Shown here: positions 10,561 through 23,986 of the stretch, piece after piece
How positions within the stretch are numbered: the first letter of the stretch is position 1
Layout: each line of letters opens with the position of its first letter
Source of the DNA: Physcomitrium patens
Taxonomy: Eukaryota > Streptophyta > Bryopsida > Funariales > Funariaceae
Direction of reading: 5' to 3'
Length of the DNA stretch: 64,000 bases
Assembly: GCF_000002425.4 (NCBI RefSeq)
Contig: NC_037269.1
Span: 8,949,444-9,013,443, forward strand
Program-made: the position numbers and the translations under genes
The notes under the pieces: generated by a model
Told to the model about the DNA's origin: nothing
What the model saw: the letters and a program-made list of their open reading frames with translations, nothing else
The model's database searches: none

Positions 10561-13020
10561 ATTCAATAAGCCATCAAATACATATGAAAGGGGACTCTCA
10601 TATAAAGCTTATTTTTACTTCAATGACAAAACTTCACAAAGCAAAGAGATTAAATAAGAGTTTGGTGCCATTTGGGATGATAAACTCTATTTAGGCCAAT
10701 TTAAATAAATGGAACCTTCCATTAATGATGGAGGTCTATCATTTGTAGAATGATTAGATGAGTATGCTATCAAGAAGAAAGAAGCTAATATTTGAAATAG
10801 GTGCCCTCTTCACCTAATATTTCTATAATCTGATAGAAGATTTTTAAATTAGTGGAATAAAAGATAAAAGATACAAGAGCATATTTAAGTTCTTCATTTT
10901 AATATTCCATTTGAAGAATTCCAAGAGAGTGAACAAAACTTAGGCCATGATTTTTGCCAAAGCTCTGATCAAAACTTGAGGCCTCAATTAGGCCAAGTTC
11001 TTGTTCAATTCAATCATAAAAGCTGCAACCAATATATGTCATTGATGATAGCTTGTACACTTATGCCATCATGCCATTTGGGTTGTAAAACACACTAGTA
11101 ATCTTCTAGCAATATATAATTATGCCTTCTAGAGTCTTTCAAATAAAAACTTGTAATGATGCTAATTCTATGGATCCACACTAAAAATATAAGTTTCACA
11201 TGTATGTAGATACGTCAAATACATCATTAGAAGTAGTTTTTTTTATTATTATTATTTGAACATCAACAATTGAAACCATCTAATATACTATGTATTGCAA
11301 CAACTTAGTCTCATAGAGAAAAACCATTCAACAACTAAGAAAGAATATTTAAGGATGATCTATACAATCTAAAAATTTAGACAATATCTACTAAAAAATA
11401 TATTTGTATTTTATGTGGACCATGAGGTCTTAAAGTATATGGTGACTTTATCAACTTAATCTCTAAGGTTAATGCTTTAGCTCCTACTAATCCAAAATTC
11501 ACATTCAAAGTAGAATAACATTTGAGAAAAATCCATGGCAATGTGGATTTACTCTCATGTATTCTTGATAGTCCCTCTAAAATATCCATTAATATAATTA
11601 CAACAAACTTCTACCTTTTTCTTTTTTCCATAGAGCAAGCCAACTTCTCTAAATTCAAATTGCATTAGATGGACCAAATACAATACTACTTGTTAATATA
11701 TCAACCAATGAAGAATCTCTTAGCATCTTAAAAGAATACATTCATCTAAAAAGCTTTACCATATACTCTCATTTATAAAGAATTATATTGGCTTAGAATT
11801 GATAATATTCTTTGACAATGTATGTATTCCAAAGAGATGGCAATTGTGCTCAAAGCATGTCATTTGGATCTAAAAGGAAGTTACTTTACGGAAGTATAAA
11901 AGGCTTATAAGATTTACTTAACAGATTACTTGTAACTGATGGTGATCTAAGATGCACACCATTATGCAAGCCATTGCAATGTATGCCATAAAAAAATAAA
12001 TACATAATAAAAATAAAAACTTCTTAATTGCTATGAAATATTGCTTCATTTAGTTTTTACATTACAACGATTTTAAAAATGTACTATTAACTTTGTGAAT
12101 CCAATCCATCCAACAGCCAAGTACACTTGCAATTTATATTTGTTAGTGGAAATGAACTACATTACAAAGTAGTACAAAGCTCTCACAATGAATGATCCTA
12201 TTGATATGGCAGTGGTGAAATTCATCTATTCTTCTATTGTGACACATTACTAGATTTTTCACTTAATTACATCAAATAAAGGTTCTCATTTTGTCAACAG
12301 TAAAGTCATGGCTTATTTCAACTAGCTAAGAATCAAACATCATCACTCATCACCTTACTATTTGTGGACAAATAATTAGGTAGAATAAGTAAATAGAATA
12401 ATTTTTAGAATCATTAAAAATAATAATTCACGTATATCTATTGGCAAAAGATACAAAATTGGTTTTTGTACTATAGGCTTATGAGACAATGTATAAACCT
12501 TCCACTAATTACACATTATTCCAACTCACATATGGGTAAGAATATGTCCTCTTTATTGAATTTTTTGTTCCAAAATTATATGAGCTCGTAAGGACATTGT
12601 CTCTTTAGATAGTCAAGTTTAGAATGGAGGAGGCCAAAGAAGAACGTGTCCATGCACTACTCCAATTACCTAAAAAACAACTAACAGCTTTATACAACTA
12701 ATGAACAAATCAATCTAAAAATAAATAAATTCACAACTTATACATTACTTTGCAAGCTCTAGAGGTGGGTGATTTGGCATTAAAATACAATGACAAATTG
12801 TAGAAGTTCTTAAAGAAGTTCTCACTTTAATGGCTAGGACCATTTGTCATCAAAGAGCTATATGACATTAGAACCTCAATCTTCAAAACAATACAAGATG
12901 ATTCCCTTTGAAAGAAAACTAACACATTAAAACTAAGGGTCTATAATCCACACTTTGTTGTAATTCTACCCGAGCATGATATTGTGACTAAAGACTCCTA
13001 CATTAAAAAAAATTGTTACT
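10560..13020 (+). mobile_element. Old Ty3/gypsy retrotransposon relic C
   Basis: Heavily decayed, with stops every few codons, but the pol order is readable. RT: YAIMPFGL at about 11060-11085. RNase H: MYVDTSN at about 11201-11221, then KFRQYLLKNIFVFYVDHEVL at about 11371-11430. Integrase: GSHFVNSKVMAYFN at about 12282-12325 (second catalytic Asp already lost before GSHF) and a GPY/F-type WLGPFVIKEL at about 12823-12852. It is much more diverged than A and B and probably a different, older family; no gag or LTR was recognised. Confidence 0.72.
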
Positions 13021-13935
13021 ACCAAAATAAAACAAAAAATGAGAATATCTTTTATCTATTTGCCTCAAGACAACAACTATAGACTTGAGGAGCAAAATGC
13101 AAAATGCACAATTTAGAGTAGAATTTAAAGCATTGTTGGGATTTAAAACAATTGAGTCAAAAATCTCTGACAATTAAATGAAGAAAGCAAGCAACATCCA
13201 ATAAGGACTCAAGATAATAAGAATTTGAGACATATCCAAAGACAAAGGGTCTTTGAAAAAACACTAAGACAAATGTCGAGAATTATGCTGAAATACCTAA
13301 TATGAGATGAAAAAGGCTAATATCTGCATTTCAAATCGATAAAGACTGGAAGTAGAATCAAGTGTCAACTTGTTTGCAACCAACATTGATATCTCGTTTT
13401 AAGAATATCTCCCATGATGCAAGAGTCTTGTGGTGCCACCTAACAAATGTCCACACCCACATTGAACAACCAACCATCATTATGGTATATTGTCAATTGA
13501 GCAAGAATTCTCTAGGCCACCTCATACTTTCTTAGAAGATGTGAGAAAAATGTAGACCAAGCTTCTCAGACCATTCCTTTGATTGGTTAATAATGGATAA
13601 GAAGAATCCCCGGGTGATCATTGGGATGAAAAATGTGATCCCGTGATCACTTGCAAATTCAATTAGGGCAAATCTTACAATATATTAACAGTTGATTAAC
13701 GTAGTCATTTAATAGGATTGAAAGGGTGAAAAAGAACGAAATTGCTTGGATAAAAAACTGGACTTAAGACACGGTACATTTGTGCAAAAACAAAGACAGC
13801 TCCTTCCGATATACTAATTTGGAAATTCAGCTTCACCTGGGTCTCTCAAGTGATAGGACTTAACATACACTTGCCCATGTCAGAAGGCGACGACGAGCTG
13901 GACATGATGCGGCCATCCGAACACATCGGAGGTCA
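13021..13935. other. Intergenic, no gene recognised
   Basis: AT-rich on the left, becoming more balanced toward VPS35. No open frame, repeat or motif worth naming. The right-hand part may include the end of the VPS35 transcript. Confidence 0.4.
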
Positions 13936-14160
13936 TCAAATTATGAACATAATGTAAAGCATTATTGTACAGTTCCCTACACCCACGAATCCTAAATAAC
14001 AACTGCAGCGAGGCCAACCACCTCTCCCACAAACTACTTGTACATCAAAAGAGCCTACACAGGCGTCAGAACTTAATCCTTTACAAAAGCACCCATAGCT
14101 TGTAGAACTTATGAGACTGAGTTGACAACAAAACAACCCGATGATGCCACAACCACACCC
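13936..14160 (-). other. Probable 3' UTR of VPS35
   Basis: Region immediately after the VPS35 stop with no other gene on either strand. The exact polyadenylation site cannot be read from the sequence. Confidence 0.4.
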
Positions 14161-17100
14161 CTAACTGGGAACTTTGATGTCGCTGTATCGCTCCGCTACT
14201 GAGTCACCTTTGTGCTTTTGGAACTGGATGTACCTCAGTGTATTGGCCAGGAAAGCATCCACCTGCATATCTTGCGTCGTATTCTCACTCTGAATCTCCG
14301 TCACGATGAGCTCCAACAATCCTTGAATGATCGTGCTTGTAACTTGGGTGTTGCCTTTCTCAAAGTAATACAGATACCTGCAAACCACACACCCAACCCC
14401 ACACAGCTGTGAACCTTCCATAACTCAACCCCAAACACAGAAAACATCACCTTCCACGATTCCATGTACACCAGACACCCACACCGTCCTGTCCACTTGA
14501 GATGTGCCGACTCACTTGTTCAGAATCTCCACAAAAAGTGTCATGGGCCCATTGCTTCCTCGGGTCGCACTAGACATCTGCTGTGCAGCGTTGGCAATCC
14601 TCAAGGCCCGTTTCAAGCATAGCAATACCCTGCACATAGTGCAACCCAAAGCGACTCAGCACTCAACTCCTGTTCACTTGAAGGGTAAGCATTCTTTGAC
14701 GACCCCATTCACGCCTTCACACCACCTAGAAGCCGTTGTCAATCATCTATTCCAAAAACGACGCTCACGTTCTGAAAATCGTTCGAAGCAACACTGCTGT
14801 AAGCTCCGCCAATCTTCCCACGTAACACCGACAGCCAACTAGCAACTGCAACACTCCAAGCACAATCGATGCTTCCACACAAACAACTTACCTTTCTCCA
14901 TCCTTGACACCACTCCCCTCTTCCACCCAGAATAGATGAGAACAGGCATACACAGCCCTGCACTGATCCGGCTTCTTCAACAACTTCGCCGAGTACTGTG
15001 CACAAGCGTACCCCATCCATTGTCAAGCATTTAAAGCGGAGAACAAGAATACCCACAAAACAATTCTAACCCACCAACAAAGATTCATCGTCACACTCCT
15101 GCCTCAATTCTCATGTCTGGAAGTGCCACCAACTAACCACACAATCAAACACTGTAAGCACTGCCTACCGCCGGCATGGCGAACAAACCGACGTGCACAG
15201 ATCGCTGAAAATCTAGTCGGCACCCATACACGTAACTCATCCGACCCACCCTAACATCCGCACATCTCACTCCCATTCATTTCCAGCACGGTTGCAAGCC
15301 GTCAACTACCCTCTCAACGACAGCTAGGCGCATGAACCACCCTCTTGCACGGCACCAACAACCAAACGCTATTTAATGCCTTACCCCTGTCGCTTTGTGC
15401 GTAAGTGTGTCCCTGTTCTCCACGCCAAAAACCCGTGTTCTTTGTAGAGTGCCAATTATCAGCTGCAGAGCAGTCACCTGGGCCTTCGAATCCTGCACCA
15501 CACACAAAATTGCATGCCTTACCACCTCACGCCCCGTGTCACCATACGATCATACCCCGAAAGCCTGTATCCTCCAAGTATCAAGTCGACCATAATGCAA
15601 GCGGAAACCACCACTTACCGCAATCTCCTCTTCGTAAATCATGAAAGCCTGCGTGAAAAACTCATACGCAACCGGTTCCAGGTTGCACACACCCGCAGCC
15701 TAAAAATGCACACCACGCATGGATCACCCACTCAGAAAGACCGCCTCGTTACCCAAGTCACGCAACTCTTGAAACCCGCTCGCAATCAAGTCCACCACAG
15801 TACCTTCAAATTTCTACACCTCATGCTGCAAAGAACAACACCTGCAAACTGCTTCGACAAACAACGCTTCACTCCTCCTTCACCCTAACGGTTCTCCTCA
15901 TCGACGACCCGTACAAAAACTGCCTAGCCATCAAAACTGGAGCGGTAGACTAGGCGCCCCACGTAACTGCAGGATATACGCTTACTAGCTCTACACGACG
16001 AGGAATTCTCACCTCTGCACATTGTAAGTACAACCGCAACGCAAGTTCTGGGGCTGGTACCACTGATAACGCCTCCACAGTCTACCTCATCCCCACGACA
16101 CGACGTGAGTATCTTGCATGCCATGTGACCAAATTCGTGAGACATCCGTTGAAACTGACTACCGGACGGACCTCGGCTCCAGTCAAGTCGTATGCTCATG
16201 GACAGATACCCACATCCGCATCGATTCCAATGCAGACACCACTATTCCACCATTCCCGGCGCAATCCAACCTCACGCCAAAACCAAGTGAACTGCAACTA
16301 AGATTCAAATCAAAACCCATGCACCGTCTCAAACGTAAAACATGGCGTCCTCACCTGATGCAAAAATTGAAAGACCTTCTTCAAAGATACGGGGCCGTCG
16401 TCTGGAAGATCCTCGTTTTGCAAAGAACGCACCAACTGCAGCGCATCAAAACACAACCTCAGCCTTCGTGCAATGCCGGCGATGATTCAAACAAGGTTCA
16501 CGCCGCACAACATATCTTCAATATACACAAACAAGCCGGCAGAGTGAAAGACTGGCACCTTCAGAGCGGCGAATACAAGAGGTGGAAGAGTGAATGGCAG
16601 CCTCTTTGGACCCCCTTGACCAAATTGCTTTCTTGCGGCTATTAAAATCTGCCCCAAACCCAAAACCATCTCGTCAGATCCCCTCATGACGCCCCACACC
16701 TCTCCTAGTACTGCACATTATTACCAACTTCCACCCCAACAACAACCCCTACAACTCTAGCACTTCCACCCTTCAGGGTCGCACACGGTTCATTCGCTCC
16801 TTCAGAGAAAAGGTGCCACGTTCCGCTTCCTGACCTGGAACATCTGCTCATTATCGTCATTCACCAGCATGTGTACCAGACGCGCCACCAGATTTTGCTC
16901 CTCCTTGAAGTCCTCTTCGTCTAACTGTCGCCAACCAGGACAACCAGACACGATTCAGACCCCGATACCATCCAACTATTGCAAATGGGCATGTTGGCTC
17001 AGTCACCCAAGCACGAGGAGTGAGTACAAGAATACCATACCTCGTCGATGGATGGTGCTCCCTCACTGTCCTGAATTAGCTCTTTCAACAGATCGAACAG

Positions 17101-17316
17101 CCCATCCACCTGTCGTGCTAATGCGTTTCATCAGTTTCATCTCGACCAAAACAAAGACAGACGCTCCCCACTCCCAAAAACATAAAAAGTAACACAAAAC
17201 ACACAACAATAAATAAATAAACAAATCACGAAAAACGAAAACAACAAATGTCATGTCCAACTTCCATCCGTTACCTCAAAACATTCAACAAACTAAAGTA
17301 GCCCTACTGGAAACTG

Positions 17317-17347
<31 letters not shown>

Positions 17348-20300
17348 CACGTCGAAAGGAGGAATTGTGACATCTGGGTCCACCGCTATCGTGCAAGTCA
17401 AGCTTCTCACAGCCCTGCTCCGTCCTTGCAAATCACTAACCCACAAGAAAAGAACATCGACGGAAAGTTTACCTTCTCCGGGGCTGTGATGAGGGTGTTG
17501 TTTGCCAAAATCGATTGCATCAGAACCACTGCCATTACTCTGTTTGTGTCGTAGTCCAAGTGTTCCATCACCTTTCCATAATTACTCAGCTTCAGGATAG
17601 TCACCACGTCCTTGTACTTCTCCAGAGGGGCACTTAGCAGGGCCACCAGCTGTTTTGTTGCTTTAACATCCTTCACCTTGCCTTTACCTTCCAGCTTCTT
17701 CACACACCCTCCCTGCCATCACAAGCCGACACAACAAAACCACATACCACAGGCTTCACATCGTATCAGCAAAGTTTCTCTCACTTCTGCTCCACACGTC
17801 ACTCTTTCAACGTTTTGTACATGCAACAACTCCTTCCTTCATCTTCACTTATTTGGTTCCTTCATTCCAGCTAGACTTTCCTATCCAAAATCCACCGATC
17901 AACACGCTGTTCTTCGGTCATCGATTATTCCAACCACTCACACGGTCTGCAACAGCCACCAAGATGACCAATGCTTACCAAAACTTGATCGACATAGTCA
18001 AGGCGGTCGACATGGACTCGCAACACGAAAGTAAGCAGAGCCACGTACAGGCTCACAGCCCCCACCAATGCCATGTCAGGTTGCGCCTCGATCACCTATC
18101 ACAAGTCCACATTCAGCAAGTTGTCCGAAAAACGCATGCCCATTCTCGAGCTTTCAACTTGCTCGTAAGAGTCAACCGTTGCAACAACCGCGCAAGAGGG
18201 AAGCACAATCAGATCGTCACAAGTGCGGCTTCTCCGCAGAGCACCCCCCCCCCTATGGCAGTGAGAATGGCGCAAAAGTCAAACCAATTCAGTACCCCAT
18301 GTTTTCTCACTGACTCATTCAAAACACAACAGGCGTCACTACGCCACACACAACCCCCTGGTTGCACCAACCAAAACTAATTCTGCTGCAAGGTCAAGCT
18401 TCTGCTTCTGATCCTGCTCAAAACACCACACAACTAAAATTGACGTAATCTCATAGCTTTGTGCCTCGCCCACCACAGTACATCGCTCCCATAGATTGCA
18501 GACCAGCAAAAACACGCCCTCTTATTACCTCAACAACAGCGTGACTGAACTTCGTGAAGGCTTCCACTTGTAAAAACTCGGGCAACACCTCAGGCGACGC
18601 AGCAGCATATCTGGACAGGCGCTCCATCAGCTGAGACATCACTGTTTTTATGTCCACTGTTGGCTGCGTACGCACACACAAAGTCCATCTTATTCATGTT
18701 CTCTCACTTCGCTCAAATCGCCCACTTCATACACCACAACTACGAACTCGGACGCACACCCACATCCACCGGAAACGGGTGCGCACACCATTAGCCTACC
18801 ATGCTGCACGACTCACTCCTTCATCACCCGCTGCCAGATTACGGGTGACATTCGCCAAAATTCCGCTTCCCCCTCATCAACTAAAACCAGGTTTTCCGTG
18901 CTCATATCTTTCCAACAAAACTAATCGCTGCACCTGAAAGCGCCAATCCAACTGGAAACCCATACCTGTAGCTGAGGGCATGCACTTAGAAGAGTCTCCA
19001 AAGTTTGAAGATGGAAATCGTCTGGAAACACCTGGATGATGCAGTCCATCAAGTAGTACTGCGCGATCTCGTCCTTGCAATTCACAATCTGTTTCGCATG
19101 ACGATGCTTTGCTTAGTCCATCCCCTCCACATGTTCACATCCTCACATCCTCACCCCTCACTTCCGAAATATGCTGCTGTATCTCAACACCCATCCAGAC
19201 CTCGAAAACGTCACAATCATCGCAGGCATCACTGCTGAGTCCGGTTTCAACGTGCGAGCACAAAGACCCGCCTCGAGACACTGCCATCAAGCTCAAAGCC
19301 TCAACTTTAGCCAAGTATCATCCAAACGCTCTGCTCTTTGAGGTGAGCGTAAAGCGTCGTGTGGACTCCTCCCGATGTTAACGCACGACATACCTGTTCC
19401 AGAACTCGTGGGAGCACAACATCTTTGTACATCTCTAGGTCCACGCCGTCAAGTTGACTCAGCACATGCAAATTCTTGCCCACCTGACAGATCGTTTTGA
19501 AAAGATGAAACACAAACCAACCATCATCAACAACATCAACCCCTGTCCCACGACTACTTCCTATCGACCATTCCACGCAGCAAACAAGCAAGCCTGACGG
19601 ATCCACCACTACAGCCACACGCACTCAAAACAAGACGGATAGCCCCTGTCCCTTTCCATCTCCAACATCCACAAACACCCACGCCAATCTAAACAAAGCT
19701 GCTAAATCATGGACATCAACACCAGGCCTCGGTGACTGCATCTCCGTTCTCCGCTCACTTTCCCGAGTTCTCAAGTTGGCTTGCGCACTGCGGATCTCGG
19801 CAACCCCTAGCCATAGCCCAACCTCAAGTCAGGATTTACACAACGCTTACCAAGTCACGCAACTCGCTCCGTTCCTTTTCTCGTTTCTCCTTCTCCCGAG
19901 CAGGGCCCTGTTTACATCAATATGATCAACCAACGTCAGCTTCGGCATGCGCAAATAATCCACAACGTCTCGATTGACGAACTCTACACCGATGCTGCTT
20001 TCCAAACAAGGCGGCAACTCCAGTGCAATGCAGCTGCACTGAACGTCTCGTTCACGTTTTGCACCCAACGCTTTCGTCAGAGAGGCCATGCATGGGAGGT
20101 GATCCAACCTGATGTTGCATCCGCACCCACAATTTGTTCATCTCCGTAAAATTCTGGAGCACAAACTCCACCGCGTCCATCACGTTGCCACCCTCCCTGA
20201 AATTCAACTTCAAAGTCAAGCACAGCCGACTCGTGCGGGAAACTCGAAACATGAATTTCACAACGAATCAAAATATCAAACAAATCCCCTCCTCCAACGC

Positions 20301-21856
20301 CAACCGATGCATGATGTGAACCGGTCCTTCCGGGGACAAAACACCGCCCAAACCAGCCACGACACTCTGTACACAGACGCAGCTCCTGGCGACCCTCCGT
20401 GGCATCCACAACCATGGAGAACACCCGAGCACCCTCACAGCGAAGTATCATCGCAATGCCCCCTGAAACGAAGTCAATCGAAGATTGCCAACAGGCCATC
20501 GTCACACATCATCAATGGTGCTGTGTTCAGAAGAAGACCCTTCGTAGGGCGATCCAACATCTGGCAGTTTGTCCCGGCTGATTTGAGATAGATAACTGCG
20601 CAAGAAAAGCCCCCGAATCGGCTGCTGCACACCCCGACTCATCTCCACCAAATCCTTCAATATGTCCTTCGCTGGCGCTTCTTGCGATTTGATGTACACC
20701 GATCCCACGGTGATGAGCAGGTATCTACGCATCCAGAACAATCACGTCCACTGAGTTTCACCTCAAAACTCTGAAACTGAGTCAGTACCACCACTGCCCG
20801 GCCCGCAACCCCCAACGCCATCATGTCCCCACCGAACCCATCCGACCACCTCACACACAAGACTCAGCCGCGAATGCATGAAAAGCCCTCCACACAACCC
20901 TACAGGCAACCCGCCAAACTGATGCTCTCCACACTTAAGAGGGATTGGTTTGTGCGCGTAAGGATCTTACAGGCGCGGGAGTATGTTTCCAGAGTGTTGA
21001 ACGAGCTCGTACAAGTCAGCGTTGGTGCGGCCTCTCTTTGTCTCCTCCTTGAAGAACGTTTCCAGCTGCCTCAGCTCATCGAAAGTCCTCATGTCTTGTT
21101 GCAGGTCAAGGGCATCAAACCTCACCATTCGAGGAGCATAAGCCTCTCTCCAGAAAGAGATCACCAATCGCACACTATGCGAAATATGAACAACCAGATC
21201 CGGCGCCTCTCCTGGTCACTCGGATGCGAGTCTCTAGACACGACAAGAGCATTGGCTAGCAAAACATCAAACCATGAAACCAAAGAACAAACCAGTCCGG
21301 ATACAGAGCTCGTAGTATTTCTGCGGAGACAACTTCGACGTTCGAAGCTCCGAAAGCATCTGTGCGGAGTACTTCAAAGCATCGCGCAGATTGCTCGCGT
21401 CCTGCAGCAATGTAACCGGAGGGAGCGTCAAATTAGGTCTGCGACGGTCCTCGCCAAGCCAGCATTTTCTGTCCAGCTGCAAAGTGCACTCCTCCATGCA
21501 AATTCGCCAATTCACAAGACGGAAAAGCCGTGGCATTAGATCTAACGCCCAACCTAATTCCATCCGACCACTGCCACGGCTCGCGACTGCCGCAACCTGG
21601 GAAATCGTCACTCCACGGATCGCGAATCCTCCCAGGATTCGACATCCACACCGACGATACCGACCAACGTAAACCACAAACAAGCAGGGCCATCAAGGAA
21701 GCCGTCAGGAAGCCCGAAAAGCACAAGAGAAAACAAGATTGCACGCACCACAGCGCGATGCATGTAAAATGCATTGTGCTGGACCAGAGCCATGGCATCC
21801 GCCAGCCATTTGTCTTGCTCCTCGGCGCTACTCACGGCATCCTCCTGGACCTGCAT
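14161..21856 (-). CDS. VPS35: VPS35, retromer cargo-recognition subunit (21 coding exons, 795 aa)
   Basis: VPS35 is the scaffold of the VPS26-VPS29-VPS35 retromer trimer, which retrieves vacuolar sorting receptors from endosomes. Manual GT-AG splicing gives exons (transcript order) 21856-21749, 21401-21305, 21094-20971, 20724-20539, 20196-20109, 19907-19851, 19483-19394, 19088-18966, 18663-18529, 18095-17979, 17712-17473, 17109-17041, 16924-16835, 16648-16559, 16435-16355, 16081-16013, 15699-15619, 15492-15385, 14995-14892, 14629-14516, 14377-14161. They total 2388 bp and join in frame, with TAG at 14163-14161. Family blocks: [20 protein letters not shown], the VPS26-binding PRLYLL across exons 3/4, [56 protein letters not shown], and C-terminal [12 protein letters not shown]. 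Length and order match plant VPS35 throughout; no break was found. Donors of exons 4 (GTCTTC) and 5 (GTTGGA) are weak. Introns on the coding strand are strongly G/T-rich. The start is the first Met in frame before [20 protein letters not shown]. Confidence 0.95.
17317..17345. repeat. Poly-A run of 29 (poly-T on the VPS35 coding strand)
   Basis: Uninterrupted A homopolymer within VPS35 intron 11 (17110-17472). On the transcribed strand it is a long U tract. It could be an old poly-A tail of a retroposed sequence or a slipped homopolymer; no retroposed body is obvious beside it. Confidence 0.9.
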
Positions 21857-22260
21857 CGTGCCCGCGCACAGCTAGAACACTGAAATCCAATCCAAGAGCC
21901 CGGCGCCGAGCGGAATCCACCCTGCAGCTCGGGAAGCAACAGCGAGAGCGAGCAGGGCGGGGTAGAGAATCTCGTCCGAGCGTAGCAGAAGCTCGCGGGC
22001 GATGACGAGACGGGGGTCGGGACGGGGTTTAGTCTAGGGCTTCTTCATGCGCTCCGAAACACACACACACTCGCAGGAAGGGAGAGAGAGAGTATAGCGG
22101 AATGCCAACTGGGACTGCTGACTGGACGTGCTCTCCTGCTTCCTGAGGCATGGAGGAAGACTCCCCCTCCCAATCCTCCTTTACCTTTCACGCCACATCA
22201 TCTTCGCTTCCTATCCTCCCTTGTTGCAACACACATGCATGTATTTATATTGATGTCTAT
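21857..22260 (-). promoter_or_regulatory. VPS35 5' UTR and core promoter
   Basis: GC-rich leader upstream of the VPS35 ATG with a short GA/CT tract (about 22079-22095) and an AC repeat. On the minus strand a TATA-like ATATAAATAC lies at 22250-22241, directly beside a CATGCATG (RY-type, recognised by B3-domain factors) at 22234-22241. If the TATA box is used, transcription would start near 22210 and the leader would be about 350 nt. Base composition switches abruptly from balanced to AT-rich beyond about 22300. Confidence 0.5.
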
Positions 22261-22499
22261 GTGTTTGTCAAACGCTGTGTTTGTTTAGCACATGAACACT
22301 TCCTGTGAAATTCAGAATTTTACTCTTCTTTTAGGAATTCTGGATACATTTCCAACTTTTCATCTGATTTTCGTTTACTTTTTTATACTCCATACTCTCA
22401 CTCACATGCGATGAGAGACACCCCTCGTGAGCTGTAACTATTGCTTCACTTGATGTGGCAAATGTGAATGGGTTATTAATAAAATGACATGTTCATGCC

Positions 22500-23100
22500 T
22501 TTTTTTAATGTTTGTTTCTTCATTGTTGGAGGCTTGCTTGAAATGGATGTGCAAGGAAAACTTATGAATGCAATAGTTTCTTGGATAATGTAGAGAAAAG
22601 CTTGAAGGAAGTTGAGGTTATTGTTACAAGAAAGACTTCAAACCACTTTGGTTAATTTTTCACAAATTATTAGAAAAGCAATACAAGTGGTGAAGAATTG
22701 TTTGGGAGATTAGATAATAGTGATTTTAATGCAAAGGTGCAACAAAGGAATATGCAAAGAAGTGCTCTTGGAGCTTAAGTGGTTTTGTGATACAATTTAT
22801 GATATTTTATAAAGAAGATGGTGTAAAGAGATGGGGCTTGAAAAATGCTATTAATTTCATCCATATAATTGGTATGATGTTGCAAAAGATGAAAGATTAT
22901 TATTTAATAAAATAAATAATTTAACAAAGAATATAGTTATTTTTTAATGCTTTTAAATTGATCAATTACATATTAGAATAGTAATCTTATATTTAAAAGT
23001 TTGAATGTAGTGTAAAAAATATTATGTCTTTTTCTAAAGACATTTTTAATCTAGAATATAAACAACCTCTTACACCATTAATGAAAAGCCTATTTTAAAA
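22500..23100 (+). pseudogene. Unidentified coding relic
   Basis: Several frames carry protein-like, non-random text, most clearly around 22818-22900, where one frame reads CKEMGLEKCY, a stop, then FHPYNWYDVAKDERLLF and on into NKINNLTKN. Upstream, NSDFNAKVQQRNMQRSALGA may belong to the same protein in another frame. The pattern (conserved aromatic, Asp, Lys and Arg residues around stops) suggests a formerly coding sequence, but I do not recognise the family. It is truncated by, or adjacent to, the chromovirus LTR that begins at 23252. Confidence 0.3.
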
Positions 23101-23251
23101 TGTATGGATAATAACACGATTGAATCTCCAAAAAGTTATTAAAATGATATCATTTGAAGAATATATAATTAATTATTCTTAAAAAAAATAGAAAAAATAA
23201 ATAGATAAAATAAAATAAAATAAAATAAACCTCAATCTTATCTCAATTGAA

Positions 23252-23870
23252 TGTCACAAACATACATCTTCACCTACATTAAAGGAGTTAAGTAGAAATG
23301 AGTTGAAAAGATGGATTTTTATAGTATTGAGTGGAAATTGTTTTTTACAAGCTTCATAGATTTAAATATGACTTTATACTTATTTATAGATAATTGATAG
23401 TTTGAAAACTTCACCAACCATGTTACATACAATGGTAACTTGTGATATAAGTTGGCCTTATGGTACAAATGTAAGAATTTTATTTAATAAGTTATTTACA
23501 TGTCCTATAAATAGGACATGTGTCCATGGTCCTATAAGACATTATTACATAACTCCTAATTAAATGGTATATATGGAAGTAAGAATGAAGCCTTTTTTCA
23601 TTCTTGTCAACGCCTTTATTAGTTTTAGTCTTGTTTCAAGAATCTTTAGTCTTTTGTCTTTGGCAATAATTATTCTAATTTAAATATTATACCATCTTTG
23701 AATAATTATCTACTTGTTTTTAGTGATATGAAAGTATAACAAATCTTTCTTTCTTTATGATTCATATTCTTAATAATTTCACATGAATAATAATTCACTA
23801 TTTTTTTTGTTTTGGAAATAAATAGAGAGTCCCATTTTTTTGTTGTATTTTAAAGATTTTGGACTTCCAT
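23252..23870 (+). repeat. Chromovirus LTR copy, locus 1 (plus)
   Basis: Starts with TGTCACAAACAT, as does the copy at 48836 (TGTCACAAACAT). Shared landmarks in order: an AAGCTTCATAGAT-like block, a GTATATATGGAAGTAAGA block, TGAAGCCTT, and CTTGTCTTTGGCAATA-like text. The right end is uncertain (500-620 bp) because similarity between copies continues to about 23870 without a clear terminal CA. Confidence 0.65.
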
Positions 23871-23986
23871 CTGTAAATTAATAATTTATATTTTATTTTA
23901 TTTTTTTTAAAGATTAGATTATTCTTCTTTTTAGAAACTTTTATTTAATGTTAGAATTTGTATATTATCCTCTTCTAATTTGACTT

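Noticed and set aside
14212..21990. Many plus-strand open frames of 60-240 codons across 14.2-22.0 kb
   Set aside because: They are shadows of the minus-strand VPS35 exons and of its G-poor introns, which contain few stops on the plus strand. None shows a family motif, and the minus-strand exons join into a full VPS35.
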